DNA from: Flavobacteriaceae bacterium YJPT1-3
Lineage (GTDB): Bacteria > Bacteroidota > Bacteroidia > Flavobacteriales > Flavobacteriaceae
Assembly: GCA_029866965.1 (NCBI GenBank)
Contig: CP123444.1
Location: 2,211,501 to 2,275,500 of the forward strand
DNA: 64,000 nt
Direction of reading: 5' to 3'
This document shows, in pieces, positions 19,084-27,970 of the stretch. How positions within the stretch are numbered: the first letter of the stretch is position 1; each line of letters opens with the position of its first letter. The translations under genes and the position numbers were made by a program. The notes under the pieces were generated by a model. That model was given only the letters and a program-made list of their open reading frames with translations, was not told the origin of the DNA and searched no databases.

Positions 19084-19946
19084 TGGAGTCTTCCTTCCGC
19101 AGCCGTTTCCTCTCCCTCAACTTGGCCATGCTTCTGATCAGTACCAGCGGAGTATTGGGACGCTACATCACGCTTTGGCCTGTGGTGACCATTGCCTATC
19201 GGGCGCTGCTGGCGCTGTTGGTGCTTTCTGCCTATCTATGGTGGAAAAAAGCTTCCATACGAATTGAGAAGAAAGATTTGGGAATGATCCTGCTCAGCGG
19301 TTTGCTGATGGGTGCGCACTGGGTGCTCTATTATGAAGCCTTAAGGCGCTCTACAGTGGCTATCGGGATGTTAACCATTTTTACTTATCCCGCCCTGACG
19401 GCCCTGCTGGAGCCGCTTTTCCTTCGCAGCCGTTTGCAGTGGTTTCATATCGGTCTGGCCCTTTTGGTTTTGGTGGGCGTCAGTTTATTGGTTCCTGAAT
19501 TCAGTTTGGAGCATGAATACACTCAGGCGGCAGGCTTTGGTCTTTTGTCTGCACTGGCCTATGCTTTGCGCAACATCATTCTCAAGACGAAGGTTAGGCG
19601 CTATTCGGGCTCCTTGTTGATGACGACGCAACTATTGGTCATTGCCCTGGTATTGAGCCCGTTTTTGTTCGCTGCCGAAGGGACCGCGGTGAGCAATGCA
19701 TTGCCCTATTTACTCATACTTGCCATTTTGACCACAGCGGTGGGACACACCTTGTTCGTCATGAGCTTTAAGCATTTCAGTATCACAGCGGCCAGTATCA
19801 TGAGCAGTGTGCAACCTGTTTATGGCATTCTCCTGGGTGTTTTGTTTCTGGGTGAAGTACCGCCGGGGAGAACTCTGCTGGGCGGTTTACTGATTGTGGT
19901 AGCCGTAGCCCTGGAGGGCATTAAAAGCTCCCGTGATTCAACTTAA
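19083..19946 (+). CDS. EamA/DMT-family permease
   Basis: About 287 residues with ten hydrophobic segments arranged as two repeats of five, the architecture of EamA drug/metabolite exporters. Small acidic and glycine motifs typical of the family appear (SSVQPVYGILLGVLFLGE near the C-terminus of the second repeat). The chosen ATG forms TAATG with the upstream stop; an in-frame ATG 30 bp earlier lies inside the previous gene and is less likely. Substrate unknown. Inner membrane. Confidence 0.88.
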   Translation: MESSFRSRFLSLNLAMLLISTSGVLGRYITLWPVVTIAYRALLALLVLSAYLWWKKASIRIEKKDLGMILLSGLLMGAHWVLYYEALRRSTVAIGMLTIFTYPALTALLEPLFLRSRLQWFHIGLALLVLVGVSLLVPEFSLEHEYTQAAGFGLLSALAYALRNIILKTKVRRYSGSLLMTTQLLVIALVLSPFLFAAEGTAVSNALPYLLILAILTTAVGHTLFVMSFKHFSITAASIMSSVQPVYGILLGVLFLGEVPPGRTLLGGLLIVVAVALEGIKSSRDST

Positions 19947-19954
19947 AAAACCGA

Positions 19955-20671
19955 TCATTTTAAGGCAGCCAGGCAAGCCGACCAGAGTGGATCCTGAAGT
20001 GGTGGTGAAGCGATGATTTTTAGCGGTTCTTTTTTGACCGGATGCATAAAGGCCAATTCACGAGCGTGTAAATGGATGCTCCCGTCCGCATTGCTGCGAT
20101 CAAAGCCGTATTTCAAATCTCCTTTAATGGGGCATCCAATGGCAGCCAACTGAGCCCGAATCTGATGATGCCTTCCGGTTTCCAGATCGATTTGCAGTAA
20201 ATAATACCGATCCAGCTTCAAGGCGATGTGGTAATGCAAGACGGCTTTTTTGGTGTCTTTGGACGCTTTCGCGAAAGCGTAACTTTTATTCTGTTTTGGA
20301 TTCCGTTTCAGGTGATGCACCAGGGTGTCCGAATCTTTGGGCGGGGCTTCTTTTACGAGGGCCCAATAGGTTTTAGATGCTTCCTTCTCTGCGAAGAGTT
20401 TATTGAGTCGGGGTAGGGCTTTAGAGGTGCGTGAAAATACCACGATGCCACTGGTGGGACGGTCCAGGCGATGTGGAACACCCAGATAGACCGCACCGGG
20501 TTTGTTGTATTTCTTTGCGATGTACTGCTTGACGACTTCGCTTAGCGGATCATCACCGGTCTTGTCGCCTTGCACCAAATCGCCGGGTCGTTTATTGATG
20601 GCAATGAGGTGGTTGTCTTCGTAAAGAACTTGAAGATTTTCAGGCGTACTATGCTGTTTGGCGCGGGAAAT
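19955..20671 (-). CDS. RluA-family 23S rRNA/tRNA pseudouridine synthase
   Basis: Isomerises uridine in structured RNA. The catalytic Asp is in PHRLDRPTSGIVVF, and GRHHQIRAQLAAIGCPIKGD is the usual RluA second motif. About 238 residues. The start is unusual: conserved N-terminal sequence (LQVLYEDNHLIAINKRPGD) is encoded upstream of the first GTG/TTG at 20575-20578, yet no ATG, GTG or TTG precedes it in frame until a stop inside panB. An ATT at 20669-20671 is the best candidate and gives the coordinates used here. Which RNA position it modifies cannot be told. Contains an exact palindrome copy at 20265-20278 (AFAK). Confidence 0.85.
   Translation of the reverse strand: MSRAKQHSTPENLQVLYEDNHLIAINKRPGDLVQGDKTGDDPLSEVVKQYIAKKYNKPGAVYLGVPHRLDRPTSGIVVFSRTSKALPRLNKLFAEKEASKTYWALVKEAPPKDSDTLVHHLKRNPKQNKSYAFAKASKDTKKAVLHYHIALKLDRYYLLQIDLETGRHHQIRAQLAAIGCPIKGDLKYGFDRSNADGSIHLHARELAFMHPVKKEPLKIIASPPLQDPLWSACLAALK
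20265..20278. repeat. GCTTTCGCGAAAGC palindrome in the pseudouridine synthase gene
   Basis: Exact copy, extended to 16 bp (C and G added at the ends), read AFAKA. Confidence 0.95.
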
Positions 20672-20682
20672 GAGATGTGATT

Positions 20683-21501
20683 TTAGTATTGCTCTTCTTC
20701 GTTGGGAAAGTCCCCGCTCTTGACATCCTTGATGTAGTGTTCAAACGCTGAGGTCATTTGTTGCTCCAGATCCAAATAGCGACGCAAGAAACGCGGATTG
20801 AATTCTTTGGTCATGCCCAGCATGTCGTGAATGACGAGCACCTGCCCGTCTACGCCTCCTCCGGCTCCGATCCCGATCACCGGGATGGTGAGGCTTTGAG
20901 CGACTTCGGCAGCTAATTTGGCCGGAACTTTCTCTAAAACAATGGCAAAACAGCCACAACGTTCGAGCAGTAGGGCATCTTCCTTCAATTTTTCGGCTTC
21001 CATTTCTTCCTTGGCCCGCACGGTGTAGGTACCAAATTTATAAATGGACTGGGGGGTGAGTCCCAGATGGCCCATCACGGGTATCCCTGCGTTCAGAATG
21101 CGTTTGATGGAATCTTTGACTTCCTTGCCTCCCTCTAACTTGACCGCATGACCACCGCTTTCTTTCATGATCCGAATGGCTGAACGTAAGGCTTCCTTGG
21201 GATCTGATTGATAACTGCCAAAAGGCAGATCGACCACCACTAAAGAGCGATTGATCGCTCGAACCACAGAAGCTGCATGATAGATCATTTGATCAAGGGT
21301 GATGGGTAGGGTGGTTTCATGTCCCGCCATCACGTTGGAGGCAGAATCACCCACCAGGATGACATCAATACCGGCTCCATCAACAATGGAGGCCATGGTA
21401 TAATCGTAGGCCGTAAGCATGGAAATCTTATCTCCTCGTGATTTCATCTCGGTAAGGGACTTGACCGTGATACGCTTGTAATCTTTTTTAGCTGTGGACA
21501 T
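20683..21501 (-). CDS. panB: 3-methyl-2-oxobutanoate hydroxymethyltransferase
   Basis: Adds a hydroxymethyl group from methylene-THF to 2-oxoisovalerate, giving ketopantoate for pantothenate and CoA. 272 residues, normal length. Landmarks: [25 protein letters not shown] (metal-binding Asp), GHLGLTPQS and [15 protein letters not shown]. It uses the same precursor as the valine and leucine genes nearby. It lies just upstream of the pseudouridine synthase on the minus strand and is divergent from a secreted protein gene. Confidence 0.97.
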   Translation of the reverse strand: MSTAKKDYKRITVKSLTEMKSRGDKISMLTAYDYTMASIVDGAGIDVILVGDSASNVMAGHETTLPITLDQMIYHAASVVRAINRSLVVVDLPFGSYQSDPKEALRSAIRIMKESGGHAVKLEGGKEVKDSIKRILNAGIPVMGHLGLTPQSIYKFGTYTVRAKEEMEAEKLKEDALLLERCGCFAIVLEKVPAKLAAEVAQSLTIPVIGIGAGGGVDGQVLVIHDMLGMTKEFNPRFLRRYLDLEQQMTSAFEHYIKDVKSGDFPNEEEQY

Positions 21502-21554
21502 GAGTGCTGTTTAAAATCCCGTAAAAATAGTAATTTAAGCCACCACTCTAAAGG

Positions 21555-22049
21555 ATGTACACCATGAAGACTTTTTCTATCGTTGTTTTTGTTTTTTTAA
21601 TTGGATGGTCAAGCCAGGCTCAAAGTGGAGCAACCGGGCTTAGTGATGAACAACAGGCCAAACGGGCCATTGAAGTGTTCTTTGAGGGATTTCACGCTCA
21701 GGATTCTACGGTGATCAAGACCGTAGTACACGACAAGGTCATTATGCAATCCATCGGGAACAATGCGCAAAAGGACATCGTCTTGAGCACCCAGAATTTT
21801 AGTCAGTTCTTAGCCTCCATTTGTTCCATTCCGGAGGAAACCGAATTTAAAGAAGAGATCCATGATTATCGCGTTCGGGTGAATGGAAAGATGGCTAATG
21901 TGTGGACGCCTTATTCTTTTTATGTCAACGGCAATTTGAGCCATTGTGGGGTAAACAGCTTTCAGTTATTTAAGCGGGATGGGGTATGGAAGATCTTTTA
22001 TATCGTAGACACCCGAGATCGCGAAAGCTGCGCTAGAAATCGCGGTTAG
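21555..22049 (+). CDS. Secreted NTF2-like/SnoaL-like protein
   Basis: 164 residues from ATG 21555; a second ATG at 21564 gives a cleaner signal peptide (KTFSIVVFVFLIGWSSQAQ) and may be the real start. The mature part has the cone-shaped NTF2/DUF4440 pattern: an N-terminal helix with AIEVFFEGFHAQD, then strands ending in HCGVNSFQLFKRDGVWKIFYIVDT. Such proteins are periplasmic or surface-bound in Bacteroidota, mostly of unknown function. The 3' end overlaps the sdaA end by 4 bp (convergent). Confidence 0.85.
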   Translation: MYTMKTFSIVVFVFLIGWSSQAQSGATGLSDEQQAKRAIEVFFEGFHAQDSTVIKTVVHDKVIMQSIGNNAQKDIVLSTQNFSQFLASICSIPEETEFKEEIHDYRVRVNGKMANVWTPYSFYVNGNLSHCGVNSFQLFKRDGVWKIFYIVDTRDRESCARNRG

Positions 22050-23479
22050 CAATCGGATAGAGCCACATTGACGGCGAGTCCGCCGGTACTGGTTTCCTTG
22101 TATTTGGTATTCATGTCCTGGGCGGTTTGCCACATGGTTTCGATTACCTTATCCAGCGGGACCTTCGCGTTTTTAGCGTCGGTGTCCAGAGCCATTTCGC
22201 AGGCATTGATCGCTTTGATGGCTCCCATGGCGTTCCGCTCAATACAGGGTATTTGAACCAATCCACCAATGGGGTCGCAGGTTAGGCCCAGGTGATGCTC
22301 CATGGCGATCTCGCTGGCCATAAGCACCTGCTCAGGGCTACCCCCCATAAGTTCCGTCAGAGCGCCAGCAGCCATGGCGCTGGAGACTCCTATTTCTGCC
22401 TGGCAGCCACCCATAGCAGCCGAGATGGTCGCTCCTTTTTTAAACAAACTGCCGATCTCGCCGGCTACCAACATGAACTGTTTCACATCCTCAAAATTAG
22501 CATCGTGATTTTCGATGACCATGTAGTACATCATCACCGCAGGAATGACCCCGGCACTGCCGTTGGTAGGAGCCGTCACCACGCGCCCCAGAGAAGCGTT
22601 GACCTCATTTACGGCCAGGGCAAAGCAGGAGACCCATTTTAAGATTTCGCGAAAGCGGACCTCTTTATTTCGGATGGCTTCAATCCATTGCTGGGGACTG
22701 TCGTATTTCTTGTCTCCAATCAAGGTTTTATGGGTATCAAAAGCACGGCGTCGTACGTTGAGTCCGCCGGGTAAGGTGCCTTCGGTGTGGCAGCCAATAT
22801 ACATGCTCTCCAGCATGACTTCCCAGATTTTTTGGAGGCGTTCATCAATGGCCGATTCCTCCATCAGGGAGCGCTCATTGGCCAATACGATGTCTGAAAT
22901 TTTTTTGTCGGTTTCCTTGCAATAATCCAGGAGATCAGTGGCCTTGTGCACGGGATAGGGAAAAGAACTGATCAATTGACGTTGCCGCTTGGCCCGTTTG
23001 CGTTCTTTTTGGACTACAAATCCACCCCCAATGGAGTAAAACGTTTCTTTTACTTCCCGTCCGGAGGATAAGCGAGCCTGAAAGGTGATGCCATTAGGAT
23101 GGAAGTCCAGGAACTTTTTATGAAATAGGATTTGAGTTTGCGGATGAAATGCAACATACCGTTCGCCGTCAAAATGAATACGTTGTTCTTCTCGTACGCG
23201 ATCTAAGATCACTGGAATTTGATCGACCGGGAATTCCTGCGGGTCCAGGCCGTACAATCCTAACAGCACCGCAGTATCGGTAGCATGCCCTTTTCCGGTT
23301 AAAGAAAGGGAGCCGTAGAGCATCACTTTGATCTCTTGTACCTGATCAAAATTACCTCGCTGCTTTAGCAAGGCGATCCAACGTCGAGCTGCGCGCCAGG
23401 GACCAAGCGTGTGCGAGCTGGAGGGGCCCACCCCAATTTTGAGCATGTCAAATACGCTGATGCTTTCAATGGCCTGCAT
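22046..23479 (-). CDS. sdaA: L-serine ammonia-lyase, single-chain iron-sulfur type
   Basis: Deaminates serine to pyruvate using a 4Fe-4S cluster. About 477 residues with the beta domain first (SVFDMLKIGVGPSSSHTLGPW) and the catalytic alpha domain after (APTNGSAGVIPAV, ATISAAMGGCQAEIGVSSAMAA, LTCDPIGGLVQIPCIERNA, cluster cysteines included). I take ATG 23479, because a TTG at 23500 would fall inside the -7 promoter element. It carries a one-mismatch palindrome copy at 22643-22656, read FREI. Confidence 0.94.
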   Translation of the reverse strand: MQAIESISVFDMLKIGVGPSSSHTLGPWRAARRWIALLKQRGNFDQVQEIKVMLYGSLSLTGKGHATDTAVLLGLYGLDPQEFPVDQIPVILDRVREEQRIHFDGERYVAFHPQTQILFHKKFLDFHPNGITFQARLSSGREVKETFYSIGGGFVVQKERKRAKRQRQLISSFPYPVHKATDLLDYCKETDKKISDIVLANERSLMEESAIDERLQKIWEVMLESMYIGCHTEGTLPGGLNVRRRAFDTHKTLIGDKKYDSPQQWIEAIRNKEVRFREILKWVSCFALAVNEVNASLGRVVTAPTNGSAGVIPAVMMYYMVIENHDANFEDVKQFMLVAGEIGSLFKKGATISAAMGGCQAEIGVSSAMAAGALTELMGGSPEQVLMASEIAMEHHLGLTCDPIGGLVQIPCIERNAMGAIKAINACEMALDTDAKNAKVPLDKVIETMWQTAQDMNTKYKETSTGGLAVNVALSDC

Positions 23480-23497
23480 AGGTTGTTTTTTAGCACG

Positions 23498-23505
23498 CAA
23501 AGATA
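23498..23505 (-). promoter_or_regulatory. Bacteroidota -7 promoter element TATCTTTG for sdaA
   Basis: On the minus strand TATCTTTG matches TAnnTTTG exactly and ends 18 nt before ATG 23479. No TTG at the usual 17-23 nt spacing is seen upstream. Confidence 0.6.
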
Positions 23506-23547
23506 AAGTTTTAGGCTATTTCAGAAGTGAATTTGACCAAAATAAAA

Positions 23548-23570
23548 CGCCCGAAGAAAAGCTTCGGGCG
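23548..23570 (-). terminator. Intrinsic terminator after the alcohol dehydrogenase gene
   Basis: A 9-bp stem CGCCCGAAG/CTTCGGGCG with a five-base loop. On the minus strand it is followed by TTTTATTTT. It lies 20 bp past the adh stop and also upstream of the sdaA promoter. Confidence 0.85.
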
Positions 23571-23589
23571 TGGTTAAATTTGTTTCTGC

Positions 23590-24594
23590 TTAAGGAATGA
23601 GGATCACCCTAAACCGCGCCTTATTGTCCATCATTTTTTGAAAGGCTTCGTCGACTTCATCAAGACTGAATTTTTCGATCATGGGTACCGTTCCGGTCAT
23701 CGCACTAAAGTTGAGGGTGTCTTCACTATCCGGCGCCACTCCGCTGGGCCACCCGGCCAGTGATTTTCGGGCTTGTAGCAGCTGCATCGGACTTACCTCT
23801 ACCGCATCACCGGTGGCTGCGATCATTAGTAATTTCCCATCGATCCCAAGTCCGTCGATCACTTGAGTAATGGCATCAGCATGCGGCGCTGTGGCAACAA
23901 TCAGATCAGCTCCACCTAATTTTTGCAATTCTTCCACGGCATCCTGCTCATCCGTTTGAATAAAGTGATGCGCACCTAACTCCTTGGCCAGGTCTTTTTT
24001 ACTACTGCTGGTCGAAATGGCAACGGTTCTCATGCCCATTTGACGGGCGTACTGAATGGCCAGGTGGCCCAAACCACCAATACCTTGTACGGCGACTACA
24101 TCTCCGGCTTTGATCCCAGAATTTCTCATTCCGTTAAAGACCGTAATACCGGCACAGAGGAGGGGAGCCGCCTCCGCTGAGGAGAGGGAATCAGGAACAG
24201 CCGCCAGGGCTTCCTGAGGAGCGGTCATGTATTCTGCATAACCGCCATCATAAGAGATACCGCAAATTTTAGCGTTTTCGCAATTAATGAATAGGCCTCG
24301 TCTGCATGGATCGCATTCAAAACAATGACCCCCATGCCAGCCTACACCAACCCGCTGGCCTTTAGCCCAGTTGTTCACTTCATTACCCACTTCTTCAATA
24401 GTGCCTACGACTTCATGACCCGGCACCCGCGGATATTCAATGCCTGGCATGGCACCCACTTTGACGAAATTATCGCTGTGGCAAATGCCACAGGCTTCCA
24501 CTTTGATTAATACTTCTTTCGAACCCGGTTTGGGGATTTCCCGATCAACGATCTCGAAATCACCACCGGCTTTTGCTATTTGTACTGCTTTCAT
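23590..24594 (-). CDS. Zinc-dependent alcohol dehydrogenase
   Basis: MDR-superfamily dehydrogenase of 334 residues. Catalytic zinc ligands are in CGICHSD and GHEVVG; the structural zinc site has four cysteines in CDPCRRGLFINCENAKIC. The NAD(P) Rossmann loop is GIGGLGHLAIQYA. It is closest to the AdhA/propanol-preferring alcohol dehydrogenase group; physiological substrate unknown. It is a single gene with its own terminator. Confidence 0.92.
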   Translation of the reverse strand: MKAVQIAKAGGDFEIVDREIPKPGSKEVLIKVEACGICHSDNFVKVGAMPGIEYPRVPGHEVVGTIEEVGNEVNNWAKGQRVGVGWHGGHCFECDPCRRGLFINCENAKICGISYDGGYAEYMTAPQEALAAVPDSLSSAEAAPLLCAGITVFNGMRNSGIKAGDVVAVQGIGGLGHLAIQYARQMGMRTVAISTSSSKKDLAKELGAHHFIQTDEQDAVEELQKLGGADLIVATAPHADAITQVIDGLGIDGKLLMIAATGDAVEVSPMQLLQARKSLAGWPSGVAPDSEDTLNFSAMTGTVPMIEKFSLDEVDEAFQKMMDNKARFRVILIP

Positions 24595-24647
24595 TGGTTT
24601 TCTTTAAAAAGTACAAAAGCTAAAGACCTTCTGCTCCAAAGAAAACG

Positions 24648-25346
24648 TTAATTCGCTGCCACGCGATACAGTAACATACTGATCAAAAAAACCACGCCAT
24701 TGTTCATGGCATGCAGGAGTATGGACCAGCCGAGACCGCGATTGGCAATTTTGATAAAACCCAAGGCCAATCCGGCGAGAATCCGTGGGATGATGAGGAC
24801 AAAAAGACTGAGGTTAAAGATAAAATCGCTAACGTAGTTATTGATGTGCACTAATCCGAAGATAAAAGAAGTGAGCAAGAGGATTAGGGTGGTGTGTCGC
24901 CGCAAAAATATTCGAATCTTTTGAGTACGTGCAGGGCTCAATCCTTCCCGAAGCAAATAAAAAACGCTGAATAGGAAGATCAAGGTGAATACCGCCTTAA
25001 CGAGCCAATGTACGTCCAACGGGAGAAAACGCACCATCAAAAAGACTGGCCAGGAAGTCATACACCAAAGCAAGTCATTGTGCGAAGGGTGGAGGAGCGT
25101 GCGAAAGAGCATTTCTTCCACCAGCGGAGCGATGATTATGGCCAGGATTAAAAAGCGGAGCGGCTCTTCTTTAATCATTTTGAGGACGCGCGATTGTTCG
25201 TATTCTTCCAGACCCAGTTCCGGATAATGGGTCTTCAAAAGACCCAGACCTATAAAAAATAAAAGGTAAGCCCCAAAAAGGAGAATGAAGGTCAGTAATA
25301 GACGGTTGACTCGGAGCTTAGGGGTTTGAGGGAAATTATTCCACAT
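24648..25346 (-). CDS. CPBP-family intramembrane metalloprotease
   Basis: 232 residues and about seven hydrophobic segments. The family motifs are visible in order: EEMLFRTLL (EExxxR) near residue 81, FGLVHINN, and LLHAMNNG near the C-terminus, providing the Glu and His pair expected for the membrane-embedded active site. CPBP proteins include CAAX prenyl proteases and bacteriocin self-immunity proteins; in Bacteroidota most have no known substrate. Divergent from dnaK. Confidence 0.88.
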   Translation of the reverse strand: MWNNFPQTPKLRVNRLLLTFILLFGAYLLFFIGLGLLKTHYPELGLEEYEQSRVLKMIKEEPLRFLILAIIIAPLVEEMLFRTLLHPSHNDLLWCMTSWPVFLMVRFLPLDVHWLVKAVFTLIFLFSVFYLLREGLSPARTQKIRIFLRRHTTLILLLTSFIFGLVHINNYVSDFIFNLSLFVLIIPRILAGLALGFIKIANRGLGWSILLHAMNNGVVFLISMLLYRVAAN

Positions 25347-25367
25347 AGCAATAATTGTGAGGTAAAA

Positions 25368-25403
25368 CTAGGGCTTCCTTCGCTTTCGCGAAATAGAGCC
25401 TAG
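25368..25403. repeat. Stem-loop with palindrome core in the CPBP/dnaK intergenic region
   Basis: CTAGGGCT at 25368-25375 pairs with AGCCTAG at 25397-25403 (one bulged G). The loop contains GCTTTCGCGAAAT, a 12/14 match to the window-wide palindrome. It is the only near copy here in clearly untranscribed or untranslated sequence between divergent genes. Confidence 0.6.
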
Positions 25404-25519
25404 CGAAATTCATCACCGCAGACAGAGCAAAGGGTCAAGCGAACACACAGGATGAACAATGAAGCGGAGCGCCATCAGGAATGGTAAGTAAGCTGGAAAT
25501 AGGTAAAGAACTGGGTTAA

Positions 25520-25534
25520 ATGACATCCTGTCAT
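25520..25534. promoter_or_regulatory. Inverted repeat ATGACA-N3-TGTCAT upstream of dnaK
   Basis: A perfect 6-bp dyad with a 3-bp centre, about 83 bp before the dnaK ATG, followed by CATATACAG near 25560. It could be an operator for a heat-shock regulator. No standard CIRCE element or TAnnTTTG is visible here. Confidence 0.35.
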
Positions 25535-25616
25535 ACTTTTTCTGCTGGCATAGTGATTGACATATACAGGGCGTAAGAAATAGAATGCACAACCATATAA
25601 ATAACACTTTTAAGCT

Positions 25617-27530
25617 ATGAGTAAAATAATTGGAATTGACTTGGGGACTACCAACTCGTGCGTTGCCGTAATGGAAGGTAACGAACCTGTAGTAATTCCT
25701 AATGCTGAGGGTAAGCGCACAACACCTTCAGTCATCGCCTTTGTAGAAGGTGGTGAAATTAAGGTGGGTGACCCTGCAAAACGACAAGCAGTGACCAACC
25801 CTCAGAAAACGATCGCATCGATCAAACGCTTTATGGGAAATAAATTCTCAGAAAGTAAAAAGGAGGCAGAACGTGCAGCCTACGATGTGAAAAAAGGAGA
25901 TAACGACACCCCTCGAGTAGATATCGATGGTCGTTTATACACCCCTCAAGAATTATCAGCCATGATTCTTCAAAAAATGAAGAAAACGGCAGAAGATTAT
26001 CTGGGACAAGACGTAACTGGAGCCGTAATCACGGTGCCAGCCTACTTTAACGATAGTCAGCGTCAAGCGACTAAGGAGGCGGGAGAGATCGCCGGACTCA
26101 AGGTAGAGCGTATCATTAATGAGCCTACCGCCGCAGCATTGGCCTACGGTCTGGATAAAAAAGACACGGATCAGAAAATTGTGGTCTTTGACTTTGGTGG
26201 AGGTACCCATGACGTATCCATTCTTGAATTGGGAGATGGCGTTTTTGAAGTATTGTCTACTGATGGAGATACCCACCTGGGAGGTGATGATGTGGACAGT
26301 AAGATCATTGACTGGTTAGCCGATGAGTTCAAGAAGGATGAAGATATTGATCTGCGAAAAGACCCGATGGCGCTGCAGCGTTTGAAAGAAGCTGCTGAAA
26401 AAGCCAAGATCGAATTATCGTCTTCAACGCAGACTGAGATCAACTTGCCTTATATCACCGCTACGGCTAGCGGACCAAAACACCTGGTACGCACGCTGAG
26501 CCGATCTAAGTTTGAGCAATTGATTGATGATTTGGTAAAACGTACGATTGCACCTTGTGAGTCGGCGCTTAAATCTGCCGGATTGAGCAAGAGTGATATT
26601 GATGAGATCATCTTGGTAGGAGGATCAACCCGTATTCCTGCTGTTCAGGAGGCGGTAGAGAAATTCTTCAACAAAAAACCAAGTAAAGGCGTAAATCCCG
26701 ATGAGGTGGTTGCTATTGGAGCAGCGATCCAGGGAGGGGTACTTACCGGAGATGTGAAAGATGTATTGCTTCTCGACGTAACTCCATTGTCCTTAGGTAT
26801 TGAGACTATGGGCGGGGTGATGACTAAATTGATCGAAGCCAATACGACCATTCCTACTAAAAAGTCACAGGTATTCTCTACGGCAGCAGATAATCAGCCT
26901 TCTGTAGAAATACACGTACTGCAAGGCGAGCGTCCCATGGCGAAGGACAATAAAACCATTGGTCGTTTCCACTTGGACGGTATCCCACCAGCGCAGCGCG
27001 GAGTGCCACAAATTGAGGTAACCTTTGATATTGATGCCAATGGTATCATCAAAGTATCGGCTACGGATAAAGCGACCAACAAGTCTCAGGATATTCGTAT
27101 CGAAGCTTCTTCCGGATTGACCGAAGAAGAAATCGAGAAAATGAAAGCTGAGGCAGAAGCCAACGCAGAGGCCGATAAAAAAGCCAAAGAAGCTGTAGAC
27201 AAGGTGAATGAGGCGGATGCGATGATCTTTCAAACCGAGAAACAGTTGAAAGAATTTGGTGATAAATTGTCTGATGATAAGAAGAAGCCGATTGAAGAGG
27301 CGTTGACCGAGTTGAAAGCGGCTTTTGAAACCAAAAATCCGGATGCTATTCAGCCGGCCTTAGACAAGATCAACGAGGCTTGGAAAGCAGCTTCTGAAGA
27401 AATGTACAAAGCCCAGGCAGAAGCTCAGGGTGGTGCAGCTCAACCAGAAGGTGACGCCAGCGCAGATACTTCATCAGCTAGTGATTCTAGTAGTGATGTA
27501 GAAGATGTAGATTTTGAAGAAGTAAAGTAA
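25617..27530 (+). CDS. dnaK: Chaperone protein DnaK (Hsp70)
   Basis: ATP-dependent cytosolic chaperone of 637 residues. Nucleotide-binding domain: [17 protein letters not shown] at the N-terminus, the phosphate-2 motif [16 protein letters not shown], and [12 protein letters not shown]. The substrate-binding domain starts after [10 protein letters not shown], followed by the helical lid and an acidic, Ser/Ala-rich tail ending [10 protein letters not shown]. Codon use is more A/T-biased than in the neighbours, as expected of a highly expressed gene. dnaJ and grpE are not adjacent. Confidence 0.99.
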   Translation: MSKIIGIDLGTTNSCVAVMEGNEPVVIPNAEGKRTTPSVIAFVEGGEIKVGDPAKRQAVTNPQKTIASIKRFMGNKFSESKKEAERAAYDVKKGDNDTPRVDIDGRLYTPQELSAMILQKMKKTAEDYLGQDVTGAVITVPAYFNDSQRQATKEAGEIAGLKVERIINEPTAAALAYGLDKKDTDQKIVVFDFGGGTHDVSILELGDGVFEVLSTDGDTHLGGDDVDSKIIDWLADEFKKDEDIDLRKDPMALQRLKEAAEKAKIELSSSTQTEINLPYITATASGPKHLVRTLSRSKFEQLIDDLVKRTIAPCESALKSAGLSKSDIDEIILVGGSTRIPAVQEAVEKFFNKKPSKGVNPDEVVAIGAAIQGGVLTGDVKDVLLLDVTPLSLGIETMGGVMTKLIEANTTIPTKKSQVFSTAADNQPSVEIHVLQGERPMAKDNKTIGRFHLDGIPPAQRGVPQIEVTFDIDANGIIKVSATDKATNKSQDIRIEASSGLTEEEIEKMKAEAEANAEADKKAKEAVDKVNEADAMIFQTEKQLKEFGDKLSDDKKKPIEEALTELKAAFETKNPDAIQPALDKINEAWKAASEEMYKAQAEAQGGAAQPEGDASADTSSASDSSSDVEDVDFEEVK

Positions 27531-27550
27531 TTTACTAGTCACATGAGTAA

Positions 27551-27580
27551 AAGCCCGTCTGAAAGGACGGGCTTTTTTTT
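27551..27580 (+). terminator. Intrinsic terminator of dnaK
   Basis: AAGCCCGTC (27551-27559) pairs with GACGGGCTT (27566-27574), followed by eight T. It starts 20 bp after the dnaK stop. Confidence 0.95.
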
Positions 27581-27920
27581 GCTTATGGAGTTCGTTCGAT
27601 CACCTTCCCTCCTTGTAAGAATCTCTATTGCATTGAAAAAATGCAGCACGAGATAGATCCAATGAGGGAATATCACTAGTTACTTATTATAAAAAATAGG
27701 AAAAGAACATAGGGCATATAGCTGACCATAGATGATAGCCATGCCCGGTCATAGGGGGAGAATAGGATAAATACAATGACCTAAGCGGAGTGATCTCTTC
27801 AGGAAGAACGAGGATGAAGAATACGGAGTATGTAGAAAGGACCAAAAATGAACAACCAGCATAGGTTTCGTACTTTTATTCTTGGGCTGTTTAGCGGGGA
27901 TCGATCTGTACCAACCAAAA
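27581..27920. other. Non-coding stretch between dnaK terminator and the LRR gene
   Basis: About 340 bp with no convincing gene on either strand. A minus-strand frame at 27749-27958 runs through the terminator hairpin at 27921-27949 and has no recognisable protein features. A 38-codon plus-strand frame from ATG 27848 also crosses the hairpin. I see no RNA gene fold. Confidence 0.5.
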
Positions 27921-27949
27921 AAATACGGCCTTGTGGAGCAGCCGTATTT
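27921..27949. terminator. Bidirectional hairpin terminator downstream of the first LRR gene
   Basis: AAATACGGC (27921-27929) pairs with GCCGTATTT (27941-27949), with an A run on the left and T run on the right, so it can stop minus-strand transcription of the LRR gene, 20 bp after its stop. Confidence 0.8.
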
Positions 27950-27970
27950 TTCATTCATGGTTGAGTTGGG

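Noticed and set aside
23480-23500. TTG start for sdaA
   Set aside because: It would overlap the TATCTTTG promoter element; ATG 23479 matches the family start (MQAIESIS).
27749-27958. 69-codon minus-strand frame after dnaK
   Set aside because: Runs across the bidirectional terminator hairpin at 27921-27949 and reads as random sequence.
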